A stretch of 64,000 nucleotides of DNA. Source: Megalopta genalis (lineage: Eukaryota; Arthropoda; Insecta; Hymenoptera; Halictidae). The stretch covers positions 79,566-143,565 of the forward strand of contig NW_027476763.1 of assembly GCF_051020955.1 (NCBI RefSeq). The letters are read 5' to 3'. Under the pieces are notes generated by a model. That model saw nothing but the letters and a program-made list of their open reading frames with translations, was not told the origin of the DNA and did no database searches. The position numbers and the translations under genes were made by a program. Positions 11,522 through 24,812 of the stretch are shown here, one piece after another. Within the stretch, counting starts at the first letter, position 1. Each line of letters starts with the position of its first letter.

Positions 11522-14055
11522 GAAGTAGGAGATTTACCTTCAAATCCATGCGAAACAAATGGCTTAGCTTAAAATACTTGTGATACACATGATTTAGCTT
11601 CGGCTGCATGCGAAACAAACGAGTTAGCTTCAAATCCAAGCGAAACACATGATTTAGCTTCAAATCAATGCGAAGTAGAAGGCTTAGCATCAAATCCATG
11701 CAACACAAATTATTTAGCTTCTTAAACTTGCGATATAAGTGATAAAGCTTCAAATGCAGACGAAACAAACGAGTGAGCTTTAAATCCAAGCGCAACACAT
11801 GATTTAACTTCAAATCAATGCGAAGTAGAAGATTTACCTTCAAATCCATGCGAAACAATTGGTTTAGCTTCAAATACTTGTGATATACATGATTTAGCTT
11901 CAGCTGCATGCGAAACAAACGAGTTAGCTTCAAATCCAAGCGAAACACATGGTTTAGCTTCAAATACTTGTGATATACATGATTTAGCTTCAGCTGCATG
12001 CGAAACAAACGAGTTAGCTTCAAATCCAAGCGAAACACATGATTTAGCTTCAAATCAATGCGAAGTAGAAGGCTTAGCATCAAATGCATGCAACACATAT
12101 TATTTAGCTTCTTATACTTGCGATATAAGTGATAAAGCTTCAAATGCAGGCGAAACAAACGAGTGAGCTTTAAATCCAAGCGCAACGCATGATTTAACTT
12201 CAAATCAATGCGAAGTAGAAGATTTACCTTCAAATCCATGCGAAACAATTGGATTAGCTTCAAATACTTGTGACATACATGATTTAGTTTCAACTGCATG
12301 CGAAACAAACGAGTTGGCTTCAAATCCAAGCGAAACACATGATTTAGCTTCAAATCAATGCGAAATAGAAGGCTTAGCATCAAATCCATGCGACACAAAT
12401 TATTTAGCTTCGTATACTTGCAATATAAGTGATATAGCTTCAAATGCAGGTGAAACAAACGAGTGATCTTCAAATCCGAGCGTAACACTTGATTTAGCTT
12501 CAAATCAATGCGAAGTAGAAGGCTTAGCATCAAATCCATGCAACACAAATTATTTTGCTTCTTATACTTGCGATATAAGTGATATAGCTTGAAATGCAGG
12601 CGAAACACACGAGTGATCTTCAAATCCAAGCGTAACACATGATTTAACTTCAAATCAATGCGAAGTAGAAGATTTAGGTTCAAATCCATGCGAAACAAAT
12701 GGTTTAGCTTCAAATACTTGTGATATACATGATTTAGCTTCAGCTGCATGCGAAACAAACGAGTTAGCTTCAAATCCAAGCGAAACACATGATTAAGCTT
12801 CAAATCAATGCGAAGTAGAAGGCTTAGCATCAAATCCATGCAACACAAATTATTTAGCTTCTTATACTTGCGATATAAGTGATAAAGCTTCAAATGCAGG
12901 CGAAACAAACGATTAAGCTTTAGATCCAAGCGTAACACATGATTTAACTTCAAATCAATGCGAAGTAGAAGATTTACCTTCAAATCCATGCGAAACAATT
13001 GGATTAGCTTCAAATACTTGTGACATACATGATTTAGTTTCAACTGCATGCGAAACAAACGAGTTAGCTTCAAATCCAAGCGATTCACATGATTTAGCTT
13101 CAAATCAATGCGAAATAGAAGGCTTAGCATCAAATCCATGCGACACAAATTATTTAGCTTCGTATACTTGCGATATAAGTGATATAGCTTCAAATGCAGG
13201 CGAAACACACGAATGATCTACAAATCCGAGCGTAACACTTGATTTAGCTTCAAATCAATGCGAAGTAGAAGGCTTAGCATCAAATCCATGCAACACAAAT
13301 TATTTAGCTTCTTAAACTTGCGATATAAGTGATAAAGCATCAAATGCAGGCGAAACAAGCGAGTGAGCTTTAAATCCAAGCGTAACACATGATTTAGCTT
13401 CAAATCAATGCGAAGTAGAAGGCTTAGCATCAAATCCATGCAACACAAATTATTTAGCTTCTTATACTTGCGATATAAGTGATAAAGCTTCAAATGCAGG
13501 CGAAACAAACGAGTGATCTTCAAATCCAAGCGTAACACATGATTTAACTTCAAATCAATGGGAAGTAGAAGATTTACCTTCAAATCCATGCGAAACAAAT
13601 GGTTTAGCTTCAAATACTTGTGATATACATGATTTAGCTTCAGCTGCATGCGAAACAAACGAGTTAGCTTCAAATCCAAGCGAAACACATGATTTAGCTT
13701 CAAATCAATGCGAAATAGAAGGCTTAGCATCAAATCCATGCGACACAAATTATTTAGCTTCGTATACTTGCGATATAAGTGATATAGCTTCAAATGCAGG
13801 CGAAACACACGAATGATCTTCAAATCCGAGCGTAACACTTGATTTAGCTTCAAATCAATGCGAAGTAGAAGGCTTAGCATCAAATCCATGCAACACAAAT
13901 TATTTAGCTTCTTAAACTTGCGATATAAGTGATAAAGCATCAAATGCAGGCGAAACAAACGAGTGAGCTTTAAATCCAAGCGTAACACATGATTTAGCTT
14001 CAAATCAATGCGAAGTAGAAGGCTTAGCATCAAATCCATGCAACACAAATTATTT
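11522..14055 (+). repeat. Duplicated block S, copy 1 (2.53 kb)
   Basis: This block matches 16112-18645 at a constant offset of 4590. I saw no difference at the places compared. Shared rare marks are GCGCAACGCAT (12180), GCGATTCACATG (13080), GATCTACAAATCCG (13215) and GAAACAAGCGAG (13352). The match ends where U3 reads TATTTAGC here and TATTTTGC in the other copy. The near-identity suggests a recent duplication or gene-conversion-like homogenisation. Confidence 0.85.
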
Positions 14056-14681
14056 AGCTTCTTATACTTGCGATATAAGTGATAAAGCTTCAAATGCAGG
14101 CGAAACAAACGAGTGATCTTCAAATCCAAGCGTAACACATGATTTAACTTCAAATCAATGGGAAGTAGAAGATTTACCTTCAAATCCATGCGAAACAAAT
14201 GGTTTAGCTTCAAATACTTGTGACATACATGATTTAGTTTCAACTGCATGCGAAACAAACGAGTTGGCTTCAAATCCAAGCGAAACACATGATTTAGCTT
14301 CAAATCAATGCGAAATAGAAGGCTTAGCATCAAATCCATGCGACACAAATTATTTAGCTTCGTATACTTGCAATATAAGTGATATAGCTTCAAATGCAGG
14401 TGAAACAAACGAGTGATCTTCAAATCCGAGCGTAACACTTGATTTAGCTTCAAATCAATGCGAAGTAGAAGGCTTAGCATCAAATCCATGCAACACAAAT
14501 TATTTTGCTTCTTATACTTGCGATATAAGTGATATAGCTTGAAATGCAGGCGAAACACACGAGTGATCTTCAAATCCAAGCGTAACACATGATTTAACTT
14601 CAAATCAATGCGAAGTAGAAGATTTAGGTTCAAATCCATGCGAAACAAATGGTTTAGCTTCAAATACTTGTGATATACATG

Positions 14682-15481
14682 ATTTAGCTTCAGCTGCAGG
14701 CGAAACAAACGAGTTAGCTTCAAATCCAAGCGAAACACATGATTAAGCTTCAAATCAATGCGAAGTAGAAGGCTTAGCATCAAATCCATGCAACACAAAT
14801 TATTTAGGTTCTTATACTTGCGATATAAGTGATAAAGCTTCAAATGCAGGCGAAACAAACGATTAAGCTTTAGATCCAAGCGTAACACATGATTTAACTT
14901 CAAATCAATGCGAAGTAGAAGATTTACCTTCAAATCCATGCGAAACAATTGGATTAGCTTCAAATACTTGTGACATACATGATTTAGTTTCAACTGCATG
15001 CGAAACAAACGAGTTAGCTTGAAATCCAAGCGAAACACATGATTTAGCTTCAAATCAATGCGAAATAGAAGGCTTAGCATCAAATCCATGCGACACAAAT
15101 TATTTAGCTTCGTATACTTGCGATATAAGTGATATAGCTTCAAATGCAGGCGAAACACACGAATGATCTTCAAATCCGAGCGTAACACTTGATTTAGCTT
15201 CAAATCAATGCGAAGTAGAAGGCTTAGCATCAAATCCATGCAACACAAATTATTTAGCTTCTTAAACTTGCGATATAAGTGATAAAGCATCAAATGCAGG
15301 CGAAACAAACGAGTGAGCTTTAAATCCAAGCGTAACACATGATTTAGCTTCAAATCAATGCGAAGTAGAAGGCTTAGCATCAAATCCATGCAACACAAAT
15401 TATTTTGCTTCTTATACTTGCGATATAAGTGATATAGCTTGAAATGCAGGCGAAACACACGAGTGATCTTCAAATCCAAGC
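14682..15481 (+). repeat. Duplicated block U, copy 2
   Basis: This is the partner of 9192-9991 at offset 5490, with the same GCTGCAGGCG, TTTAGGTTCTTAT and GCTTGAAATCC states. Its right part overlaps the start of block T copy 1, so the region is a mosaic of blocks with different partners. Confidence 0.76.
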
Positions 15482-16338
15482 GTAACACATGATTTAACTT
15501 CAAATCAATGCGAAGTAGAAGATTTAGGTTCAAATCCATGCGAAACAAATGGTTTAGCTTCAAATACTTGTGATATACATGATTTAGCTTCAGCTGCATG
15601 CGAAACAAACGAGTTAGCTTCAAATCCAAGCGAAACACATGATTAAGCTTCAAATCAATGCGAAGTAGAAGGCTTAGCATCAAATCCATGCAACACAAAT
15701 TATTTAGCTTCTTATACTTGCGATATAAGTGATAAAGCTTCAAATGCAGGCGAAACAAACGATTAAGCTTTAGATCCAAGCGTAACACATGATTTAACTT
15801 CAAATCAATGCGAAGTAGAAGATTTACCTTGAAATCCATGCGAAACAATTGGTTTAGCTTCAAATACTTGTGATATACATGATTCAGCTTCAGCTGCATG
15901 CGAAACAAACGAGTTAGCTTCAAATCCAAGCGAAACACATGATTTAGCTTCAAATCAATGCGAAATAGAAGGCTTAGCATCAAATCCATGTAACACAAAT
16001 TATGTAGCTTCTTATACTTGCGATATAAGTGATACAGCTTCAATTGCAGGCGAAACACACGAATGATCTTCAAATCCAAGCGTAACACATGATTTAACTT
16101 CAAATCAATGGGAAGTAGGAGATTTACCTTCAAATCCATGCGAAACAAATGGCTTAGCTTAAAATACTTGTGATACACATGATTTAGCTTCGGCTGCATG
16201 CGAAACAAACGAGTTAGCTTCAAATCCAAGCGAAACACATGATTTAGCTTCAAATCAATGCGAAGTAGAAGGCTTAGCATCAAATCCATGCAACACAAAT
16301 TATTTAGCTTCTTAAACTTGCGATATAAGTGATAAAGC
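15022..16338 (+). repeat. Duplicated block T, copy 1
   Basis: About 1.3 kb match 18262-19578 at offset 3240. Shared rare marks are GATTTAGGTTC in U7/U8 (15520), CCTTGAAATCC (15829), CATGTAACAC with TATGTAGC (15989-16006) and GATACAGCTTCAATTGC (16031). The match ends where U4/U5 reads AAAGCTTC here and AAAGCATC in the partner. Confidence 0.8.
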
Positions 16339-18645
16339 TTCAAATGCAGACGAAACAAACGAGTGAGCTTTAAATCCAAGCGCAACACATGATTTAACTT
16401 CAAATCAATGCGAAGTAGAAGATTTACCTTCAAATCCATGCGAAACAATTGGTTTAGCTTCAAATACTTGTGATATACATGATTTAGCTTCAGCTGCATG
16501 CGAAACAAACGAGTTAGCTTCAAATCCAAGCGAAACACATGGTTTAGCTTCAAATACTTGTGATATACATGATTTAGCTTCAGCTGCATGCGAAACAAAC
16601 GAGTTAGCTTCAAATCCAAGCGAAACACATGATTTAGCTTCAAATCAATGCGAAGTAGAAGGCTTAGCATCAAATGCATGCAACACATATTATTTAGCTT
16701 CTTATACTTGCGATATAAGTGATAAAGCTTCAAATGCAGGCGAAACAAACGAGTGAGCTTTAAATCCAAGCGCAACGCATGATTTAACTTCAAATCAATG
16801 CGAAGTAGAAGATTTACCTTCAAATCCATGCGAAACAATTGGATTAGCTTCAAATACTTGTGACATACATGATTTAGTTTCAACTGCATGCGAAACAAAC
16901 GAGTTGGCTTCAAATCCAAGCGAAACACATGATTTAGCTTCAAATCAATGCGAAATAGAAGGCTTAGCATCAAATCCATGCGACACAAATTATTTAGCTT
17001 CGTATACTTGCAATATAAGTGATATAGCTTCAAATGCAGGTGAAACAAACGAGTGATCTTCAAATCCGAGCGTAACACTTGATTTAGCTTCAAATCAATG
17101 CGAAGTAGAAGGCTTAGCATCAAATCCATGCAACACAAATTATTTTGCTTCTTATACTTGCGATATAAGTGATATAGCTTGAAATGCAGGCGAAACACAC
17201 GAGTGATCTTCAAATCCAAGCGTAACACATGATTTAACTTCAAATCAATGCGAAGTAGAAGATTTAGGTTCAAATCCATGCGAAACAAATGGTTTAGCTT
17301 CAAATACTTGTGATATACATGATTTAGCTTCAGCTGCATGCGAAACAAACGAGTTAGCTTCAAATCCAAGCGAAACACATGATTAAGCTTCAAATCAATG
17401 CGAAGTAGAAGGCTTAGCATCAAATCCATGCAACACAAATTATTTAGCTTCTTATACTTGCGATATAAGTGATAAAGCTTCAAATGCAGGCGAAACAAAC
17501 GATTAAGCTTTAGATCCAAGCGTAACACATGATTTAACTTCAAATCAATGCGAAGTAGAAGATTTACCTTCAAATCCATGCGAAACAATTGGATTAGCTT
17601 CAAATACTTGTGACATACATGATTTAGTTTCAACTGCATGCGAAACAAACGAGTTAGCTTCAAATCCAAGCGATTCACATGATTTAGCTTCAAATCAATG
17701 CGAAATAGAAGGCTTAGCATCAAATCCATGCGACACAAATTATTTAGCTTCGTATACTTGCGATATAAGTGATATAGCTTCAAATGCAGGCGAAACACAC
17801 GAATGATCTACAAATCCGAGCGTAACACTTGATTTAGCTTCAAATCAATGCGAAGTAGAAGGCTTAGCATCAAATCCATGCAACACAAATTATTTAGCTT
17901 CTTAAACTTGCGATATAAGTGATAAAGCATCAAATGCAGGCGAAACAAGCGAGTGAGCTTTAAATCCAAGCGTAACACATGATTTAGCTTCAAATCAATG
18001 CGAAGTAGAAGGCTTAGCATCAAATCCATGCAACACAAATTATTTAGCTTCTTATACTTGCGATATAAGTGATAAAGCTTCAAATGCAGGCGAAACAAAC
18101 GAGTGATCTTCAAATCCAAGCGTAACACATGATTTAACTTCAAATCAATGGGAAGTAGAAGATTTACCTTCAAATCCATGCGAAACAAATGGTTTAGCTT
18201 CAAATACTTGTGATATACATGATTTAGCTTCAGCTGCATGCGAAACAAACGAGTTAGCTTCAAATCCAAGCGAAACACATGATTTAGCTTCAAATCAATG
18301 CGAAATAGAAGGCTTAGCATCAAATCCATGCGACACAAATTATTTAGCTTCGTATACTTGCGATATAAGTGATATAGCTTCAAATGCAGGCGAAACACAC
18401 GAATGATCTTCAAATCCGAGCGTAACACTTGATTTAGCTTCAAATCAATGCGAAGTAGAAGGCTTAGCATCAAATCCATGCAACACAAATTATTTAGCTT
18501 CTTAAACTTGCGATATAAGTGATAAAGCATCAAATGCAGGCGAAACAAACGAGTGAGCTTTAAATCCAAGCGTAACACATGATTTAGCTTCAAATCAATG
18601 CGAAGTAGAAGGCTTAGCATCAAATCCATGCAACACAAATTATTT
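16112..18645 (+). repeat. Duplicated block S, copy 2 (2.53 kb)
   Basis: This is the partner of 11522-14055 at offset 4590, with the rare marks at 16770, 17670, 17805 and 17942. It directly follows block T copy 1 and partly overlaps it and block T copy 2, which shows serial rather than single duplication. Confidence 0.85.
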
Positions 18646-21203
18646 TGCTTCTTATACTTGCGATATAAGTGATATAGCTTGAAATGCAGCCGAAACACAC
18701 GAGTGATCTTCAGATCCAAGCGTAACACATGATTTAACTTCAAATCAATGCGAAGTAGAAGATTTAGGTTCAAATCCATGCGAAACAAATGGTTTAGCTT
18801 CAAATACTTGTGATATACATGATTTAGCTTCAGCTGCATGCGAAAAAAACGAGTTAGCTTCAAATCCAAGCGAAACACATGATTAAGCTTCAAATCAATG
18901 CGAAGTAGAAGGCTTAGCATCAAATCCATGCAACACAAATTATTTAGCTTCTTATACTTGCGATATAAGTGATAAAGCTTCAAATGCAGGCGAAACAAAC
19001 GATTAAGCTTTAGATCCAAGCGTAACACATGATTTAACTTCAAATCAATGCGAAGTAGAAGATTTACCTTGAAATCCATGCGAAACAATTGGTTTAGCTT
19101 CAAATACTTGTGATATACATGATTCAGCTTCAGCTGCATGCGAAACAAACGAGTTAGCTTCAAATCCAAGCGAAACACATGATTTAGCTTCAAATCAATG
19201 CGAAATAGAAGGCTTAGCATCAAATCCATGTAACACAAATTATGTAGCTTCTTATACTTGCGATATAAGTGATACAGCTTCAATTGCAGGCGAAACACAC
19301 GAATGATCTTCAAATCCAAGCGTAACACATGATTTAACTTCAAATCAATGGGAAGTAGGAGATTTACCTTCAAATCCATGCGAAACAAATGGCTTAGCTT
19401 AAAATACTTGTGATACACATGATTTAGCTTCGGCTGCATGCGAAACAAACGAGTTAGCTTCAAATCCAAGCGAAACACATGATTTAGCTTCAAATCAATG
19501 CGAAGTAGAAGGCTTAGCATCAAATCCATGCAACACAAATTATTTAGCTTCTTAAACTTGCGATATAAGTGATAAAGCATCAAATGCAGGCGAAACAAGC
19601 GAGTGAGCTTTAAATCCAAGCGTAACACATGATTTAACTTCAAATCAATGGGAAGTAGAAGATTTACCTTCAAATCCATGCGAAACAAATGGTTTAGCTT
19701 CAAATACTTGTGATATACATGATTTAGCTTCAGCTGCATGCGAAACAAACGAGTTAGCTTCAAATCCAAGCGAAACACATGATTTAGCTTCAAATCAATG
19801 CGAAATAGAAGGCTTAGCATCAAATCCATGCGACACAAATTATTTAGCTTCGTATACTTGCGATTTAAGTGATATAGCTTCAAATGCAGACGAAACAAAC
19901 GAGTGATCTTCAAATCCAAGCGTAACACGTGATTTAACTTCAAATCCATGCGAAACAAATAGTTCAGCTTCAAATACTTGTGATACACATGAATTTGCTT
20001 CAGCTGCATGCGAAACAAACGATTTAGCTTCAAATCCAAGCGAAACACATGATTTAATTTCAAATCAATGCGAAGTAGAAGGCTTACCATCAAATCCATG
20101 CAACACAAATTATTTAGCTTCTTGTACTTGCGATATAAGTGATAAAGCTTCAAATGCAGACGAAACAAACGAGTGAGCTTTAAATCCAAGCGCAACACAT
20201 GATTTAACTTCAAATCAATGCGAAGTAGAAGATTTACCTTCAAATCCATGCGAAACAATTGGTTTAGCTTCAAATACTTGTGATATACATGATTTAGCTT
20301 CAGCTGCATGCGAAACAAACGAGTTAGCTTCAAATCCAAGCGAAACACATGGTTTAGCTTCAAATACTTGTGATATACATGATTTAGCTTCAGCTGCATG
20401 CGAAACAAACGAGTTAGCTTCAAATCCAAGCGAAACACATGATTTAGCTTCAAATCAATGCGAAGTAGAAGGCTTAGCATCAAATGCATGCAACACATAT
20501 TATTTAGCTTCTTATACTTGCGATATAAGTGATAAAGCTTCAAATGCAGGCGAAACAAACGAGTGAGCTTTAAATCCAAGCGCAACACATGATTTAACTT
20601 CAAATCAATGCGAAGTAGAAGATTTACCTTCAAATCCATGCGAAACAATTGGATTAGCTTCAAATACTTGTGACATACATGATTTAGTTTCAACTGCATG
20701 CGAAACAAACGAGTTAGCTTCAAATCCAAGCGAAACACATGATTTAGCTTCAAATCAATGCGAAATAGAAGGCTTAGCATCAAATCCATGCGACACAAAT
20801 TATTTAGCTTCGTATACTTGCGATATAAGTGATAAAGCTTCAAATGCAGACGAAACAAACGAGTGAGCTTTAAATCCAAGCGTAACACATGATTTAGCTT
20901 CAAATCAATGCGAAGTAGAAGGCTTAGCATCAAATCCATGCAACACAAATTATTTTGCTTCTTATACTTGCGATATAAGTGATACAGCTTGAAATGCAGG
21001 CGAAACACACGAGTGATCTTCAAATCCAAGCGTAACACATGATTTAACTTCAAATCAATGCGAAGTAGAAGATTTAGGTTTAAATCCATGCGAAACAAAT
21101 GGTTTAGCTTCAAATACTTGTGATATACATGATTTAGCTTCAGCTGCACGCGAAACAAACGAGTTAGCTTCAAATCCAAGCGTAACACTTGATTTAACTT
21201 CAA
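17808..21203 (-). other. Long open frame in repeat (1,131 codons), probably not a gene
   Basis: It has the same decapeptide character as the open frame at 13218-17798 and is separated from it only by the TAG made by GATCTACAAATCC at 17804. Its upstream end near 21203 coincides with the first non-30-bp indel after 12.7 kb, a 1-bp loss in GGAAGAGAAGG at 21211. No unique sequence or recognisable domain is present. Confidence 0.74.
18262..19578 (+). repeat. Duplicated block T, copy 2
   Basis: This is the partner of 15022-16338 at offset 3240. A few private substitutions are visible: GCAGCCGAAAC near 18688, CAGATCCAAG at 18711 and CGAAAAAAAC at 18841. The copy is therefore slightly diverged rather than identical. 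Confidence 0.8.
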
Positions 21204-21210
21204 ATCAATG

Positions 21211-21228
21211 GGAAGAGAAGGTTTACCT
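21211..21228 (+). repeat. 1-bp deletion variant of U7 (GGGAAGAGAAGG)
   Basis: The normal GGGAAGTAGAAGATTTACC has lost one base and carries G for A, giving GGGAAGAGAAGGTTTACC. It ends the long indel-free domain to the left. The same allele is at 24843 inside the partner of this block. Confidence 0.85.
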
Positions 21229-21285
21229 TCAAATCGATGCGAAACAAATGGTTTAGCTTCAAATACTTGTGATACACATGATTTA

Positions 21286-21765
21286 GCTTCAAATCAATGC
21301 GAAATAGAAGGCTTAGCATCAAATCCATGCGACACAAATTATTTAGCTTCGTATACTTGCAATATAAGTGATATAGCTTCAAATGCAGGTGAAACAAACC
21401 AGTGATCTTCAAATCCAAACGTAACACTTGATTTAACTTCAAATCAATGGGAAGTAGAAGATTTACCTTCAAATCCATGCGAAACAAATGGTTTAGCTTC
21501 AAATACCTGTGATACACATGATTTAGCTTCAAATCAATGCGAAATAGAAGGCTTAGCATCAAATCCATGCGACACAAATTATTTAGCTTCGTATACTTGC
21601 AATATAAGTGATATAGCTTCAAATGCAGGTGAAACAAACCAGTGATCTTCAAATCCAAACATAACACTTGATTTAACTTCAAATCAATGGGAAGTAGAAG
21701 ATTTATCTTCAAATCCATGCGAAACAAATGGTTTAGCTTCAAATACTTGTGATATACATGATTTA
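21286..21765 (+). repeat. Two 240-bp octamer HORs (U2-U9)
   Basis: U9 (21256-21285) is followed directly by U2 at 21286, and again U9 (21496-21525) is followed by U2 at 21526. U10 and U1 are missing. The spacing is exactly 240 bp, or eight units. The normal U9-U10-U1 order resumes at 21766. Confidence 0.85.
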
Positions 21766-22125
21766 GCTTCAACTGCATGCGAAACAAACGAGTTAGCTTC
21801 AAATCCAAGCGAAACACATGATTTAGCTTCAAATCAATGCGAAGTAGAAGGCTTAGCATCAAATCCATGCAACACAAATCATTTAGCTTCTTATACTTGC
21901 GTTATAAGTGATAAAGCTTCAAATGCAGGCGAAACAAACGAGTGGGCTTTAAATCCAAGCGTAACACATGATTTAACTTGAAATCAATGCGAAGTAGAAG
22001 GCTTAGCATCAAATCCATGCAACACAAATTATTTAGCTTCTTATACTTGCGATATAAGTGATAAAGCATCAAATGCAGGCGAAACAAACGAGTGAGCTTT
22101 AAATCCAAGCGTAACACATGATTTA

Positions 22126-22155
22126 ACTTCTAATCAAAGCGAAGTAGAGGATTTA
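22126..22155 (+). repeat. Diagnostic U7 variant (TCTAATCAAAGCG)
   Basis: U7 normally reads TTCAAATCAATGCG; here it reads TTCTAATCAAAGCG and is followed by TAGAGG. The same two-change allele occurs at about 25758, 32212 and 37465. It is useful for tracing block relationships between 22 and 37 kb. Confidence 0.8.
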
Positions 22156-24812
22156 CCTTCAAATCCATGCGAAACAAATGGTTTAGCTTCAAATACTTGT
22201 GATATACATGATTTAGCTTCAACTGCATGCGAAACAAACGAGTTAGCTTCAAATCCAAGCGAAACACATGATTTAGCTTCAAATCAATGCGAAGTAGAAG
22301 GCTTAGCATCAAATGCATGCAACACATATTATTTAGCTTCTTATACTTGCGATATAAGTGATAAAGCTTCAAATGCAGGCGAAACAAACGAGTGAGCTTT
22401 AAATCCAAGCGCAACACATGATTTAACTTCAAATCAATGCGAAGTAGAAGATTTACCTTCAAATCCATGCGAAACAATTGGTTTAGCTTCAAACTCTTGT
22501 GATATACATGATTTAGCTTCAGCTGCATGCGAAACAAACGAGTTAGCTTCAAATCCAAGCGAAACACATGATTTAGCTTCAAATCAATGCGAAATAGAAG
22601 GCTTAGCATCAAATCCATGCGACACAAATTATTTAGCTTCGTATACTTGCAATATAAGTGATATAGCTTCAAATGCAGGTGAAACAATCGAGTGATCTTC
22701 AAATCCGAGCGTAACACTTGATTTAACTTCAAATCAATTGGAAGTAGATGATTTACCTTCAAATCCATGCGAAACAAATGGTTTAGCTTCAAATACTTTT
22801 GATATACATGATTTAGCTTCAGCTTCATGCGAAACAAACGAGTTAGCTTCAAATCCAAGCGAAACACATGATTTAGCTTCAAATCAATGCGAAGTAGAAG
22901 ATTTACCTTCGAATCCATTTCTAAACAAATGGTTTAGCTTCAAATACTTTTGATATACATGATTTAGCTTCAGCTTCATGCGAAACAAACGAGTTAGCTT
23001 CAAATCCAAGCGAAACACATGATTTAGCTTCAAATCAATGCGAAATAGAAGGCTTAGCATCAAATCCATGCGACACAAATTATTTAGCTTCGTATACTTG
23101 CAATATAAGTGATATAGCTTCAAATGCAGGTGAAACAAACGAGTGATCTTCAAATCCGAGCGTAACACTTGATTTAACTTCAAATCAATGGGAAGTAGAT
23201 GATTTACCTTCAAATCCATGCGAAACAAATGGTTTAGCTTCAAATACTTTTGATATACATGATTTAGCTTCAGCTTCATGCGAAACAAACGAGTTAGCTT
23301 CAAATCCAAGCGAAACACATGATTTAGCTTCAAATCAATGTGATGTAGAAGGCTTAGCATCAAATCCATGCAACACAAATTATTTAGCTTCTTATACTTG
23401 CGATATAAGTGATAAAGCTTCAAATGCAGGCGAAACAAACGAGTGAGCTTTAAATCCAAGCGCAACACATGATTTAACTTCAAATCAATGCGATGTAGAA
23501 GATTTAGGTTCAAATCCATGCGAAACAAATGGTTTAGCTTCAAATACTTGTGATATACATGATTTAGTTTCAACTGCATGCAAAACAAACGAATTATCTT
23601 CAAATCCAAGCGAAACACATGATTTAGCTTCAAATCAATGCGAAATAGAAGGCTTAGCATCAAATCCATGCGACACAAATTATTTAGCTTCGTATACTTG
23701 CAATATAAGTGATAAAGCTTCAAAAGCAGGCGAAACAAACGAGTGAGCTGTAAATCCAAGCGTAACACATGATTTAAATTCAAATCAACACGAAGTAGAA
23801 GATTTACCTTCAAATCCATTTCTAAACAAATGGTTTAGCTTCAAATACTTGTGATATACATGATTTAGCTTCAGCTGCATGCGAAACAAACGAGTTAGCT
23901 TCAAATCCAAGCGAAACACATGATTTAGCTTCAAATCAATGCGAAATAGAAGGCTTAGCATCAAATCCATGCGACACAAATTATTTAGCTTCGTATACTT
24001 GCAATATAAGTGATATAGCTTCAAATGCAGGTGAAACAAACGAGTGATCTTCAAATCCGAGCGTAACACTTGATTTAACTTCGAATCAATGGGAAGTAGA
24101 TGATTTACCTTCAAATCCATGCGTAACAAATGGTTTAGCTTCAAATACTTTTGATGTACATGATTTAGCTTCAGCTTCATGCGAAACAAACGAGTTAGCT
24201 TCAAATCCAAGCGAAACACATGATTTAGCTTCAAATCAATGCTAAGTAGAAGATTTACCTTCAAATCCATTTCTAAACAAATGGTTTAGCTTCAAATACT
24301 TGTGATATACATGATTTAGCTTCAGCTGCATGCGAAACAAATGAGTTAGCTTCAAATCCAAGCGAAACACATGATTTAGCTTCAAATCAATGCGAAATAG
24401 AAGGCTTAGCATCAAATCCATGCAACACAAATTATTTAGCTTCTTATACTTGCAATATAAGTGATATAGCTTCAAATGCAGGTGAAACAAACGAGTGATC
24501 TTCAAATCCGAGCGTAACACTTGATTTAACTTCAAATCAATGGGAAGTAGATGATTTACCTTCAAATCCATGCGAAACATATGGTTTAGCTTCAAATACT
24601 TGTTATATACATGATTTAGCTTCGGCTGCATGCGAAACAAACGAGTTAGCTTCAAATCCAAGCGAAACACATGATTTAGCTTCAAATCATTGCGAAATAG
24701 AAGGCTTAGCATCAAATCCATGCGACACAAATTATTTAGCTTCGTATACTTGCAATATAAGTGATATAGCTTCAAATGCAGGTGAAACAAACGAGTGATC
24801 TTCAAATCCAAG

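Larger units (their letters stand above)
13218..17798 (-). other. Longest open frame of the window (1,526 codons), probably not a gene
   Basis: The translation is about 150 decapeptides of the KLNHVFRLDL, KLYHLYRKYK and LMLSLLLRID types, without any unique amino- or carboxy-terminal sequence. Both ends fall where the array carries GATCTACAAATCC (13214 and 17804), which puts a TAG in this frame. Neighbouring open frames continue in the same frame at 11478-13208 and 17808-21203. Variants silent in the + frame (TCT/TCG in U4, TCA/TCG in U10, CCA/CCG in U6) give Lys/Thr, Leu/Pro and Leu/Ser here. I regard this as a by-product of the repeat period. A repetitive expressed protein cannot be excluded from sequence alone. 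Confidence 0.75.
21181..22314 (+). repeat. Duplicated block V, copy 1
   Basis: This block matches 24813-25946 at offset 3632. Shared marks are the 1-bp deletion GGAAGAGAAGG (21211), two 240-bp octamers, AAACGTAAC or a variant (21418), GAGTGGGCTTT (21941) and TCTAATCAAAGCG in U7 (22126-22155). The copies diverge at 22315, where U3 reads AAATGCATGC here. Confidence 0.84.

Noticed and set aside
13218..17798. Giant repetitive protein gene on the - strand
   Set aside because: The frame is open because the unit is divisible by three and lacks a stop. It has no unique ends, no domain and no sign of constraint, and similar frames stop and restart along the array wherever a stop or frameshift variant falls.
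21208..21405. Short + strand open frame beginning MGREGLPSN (also at 24840-25037)
   Set aside because: The apparent start arises from the 1-bp deletion in U7, which brings an ATG into frame. Both copies are part of duplicated block V.
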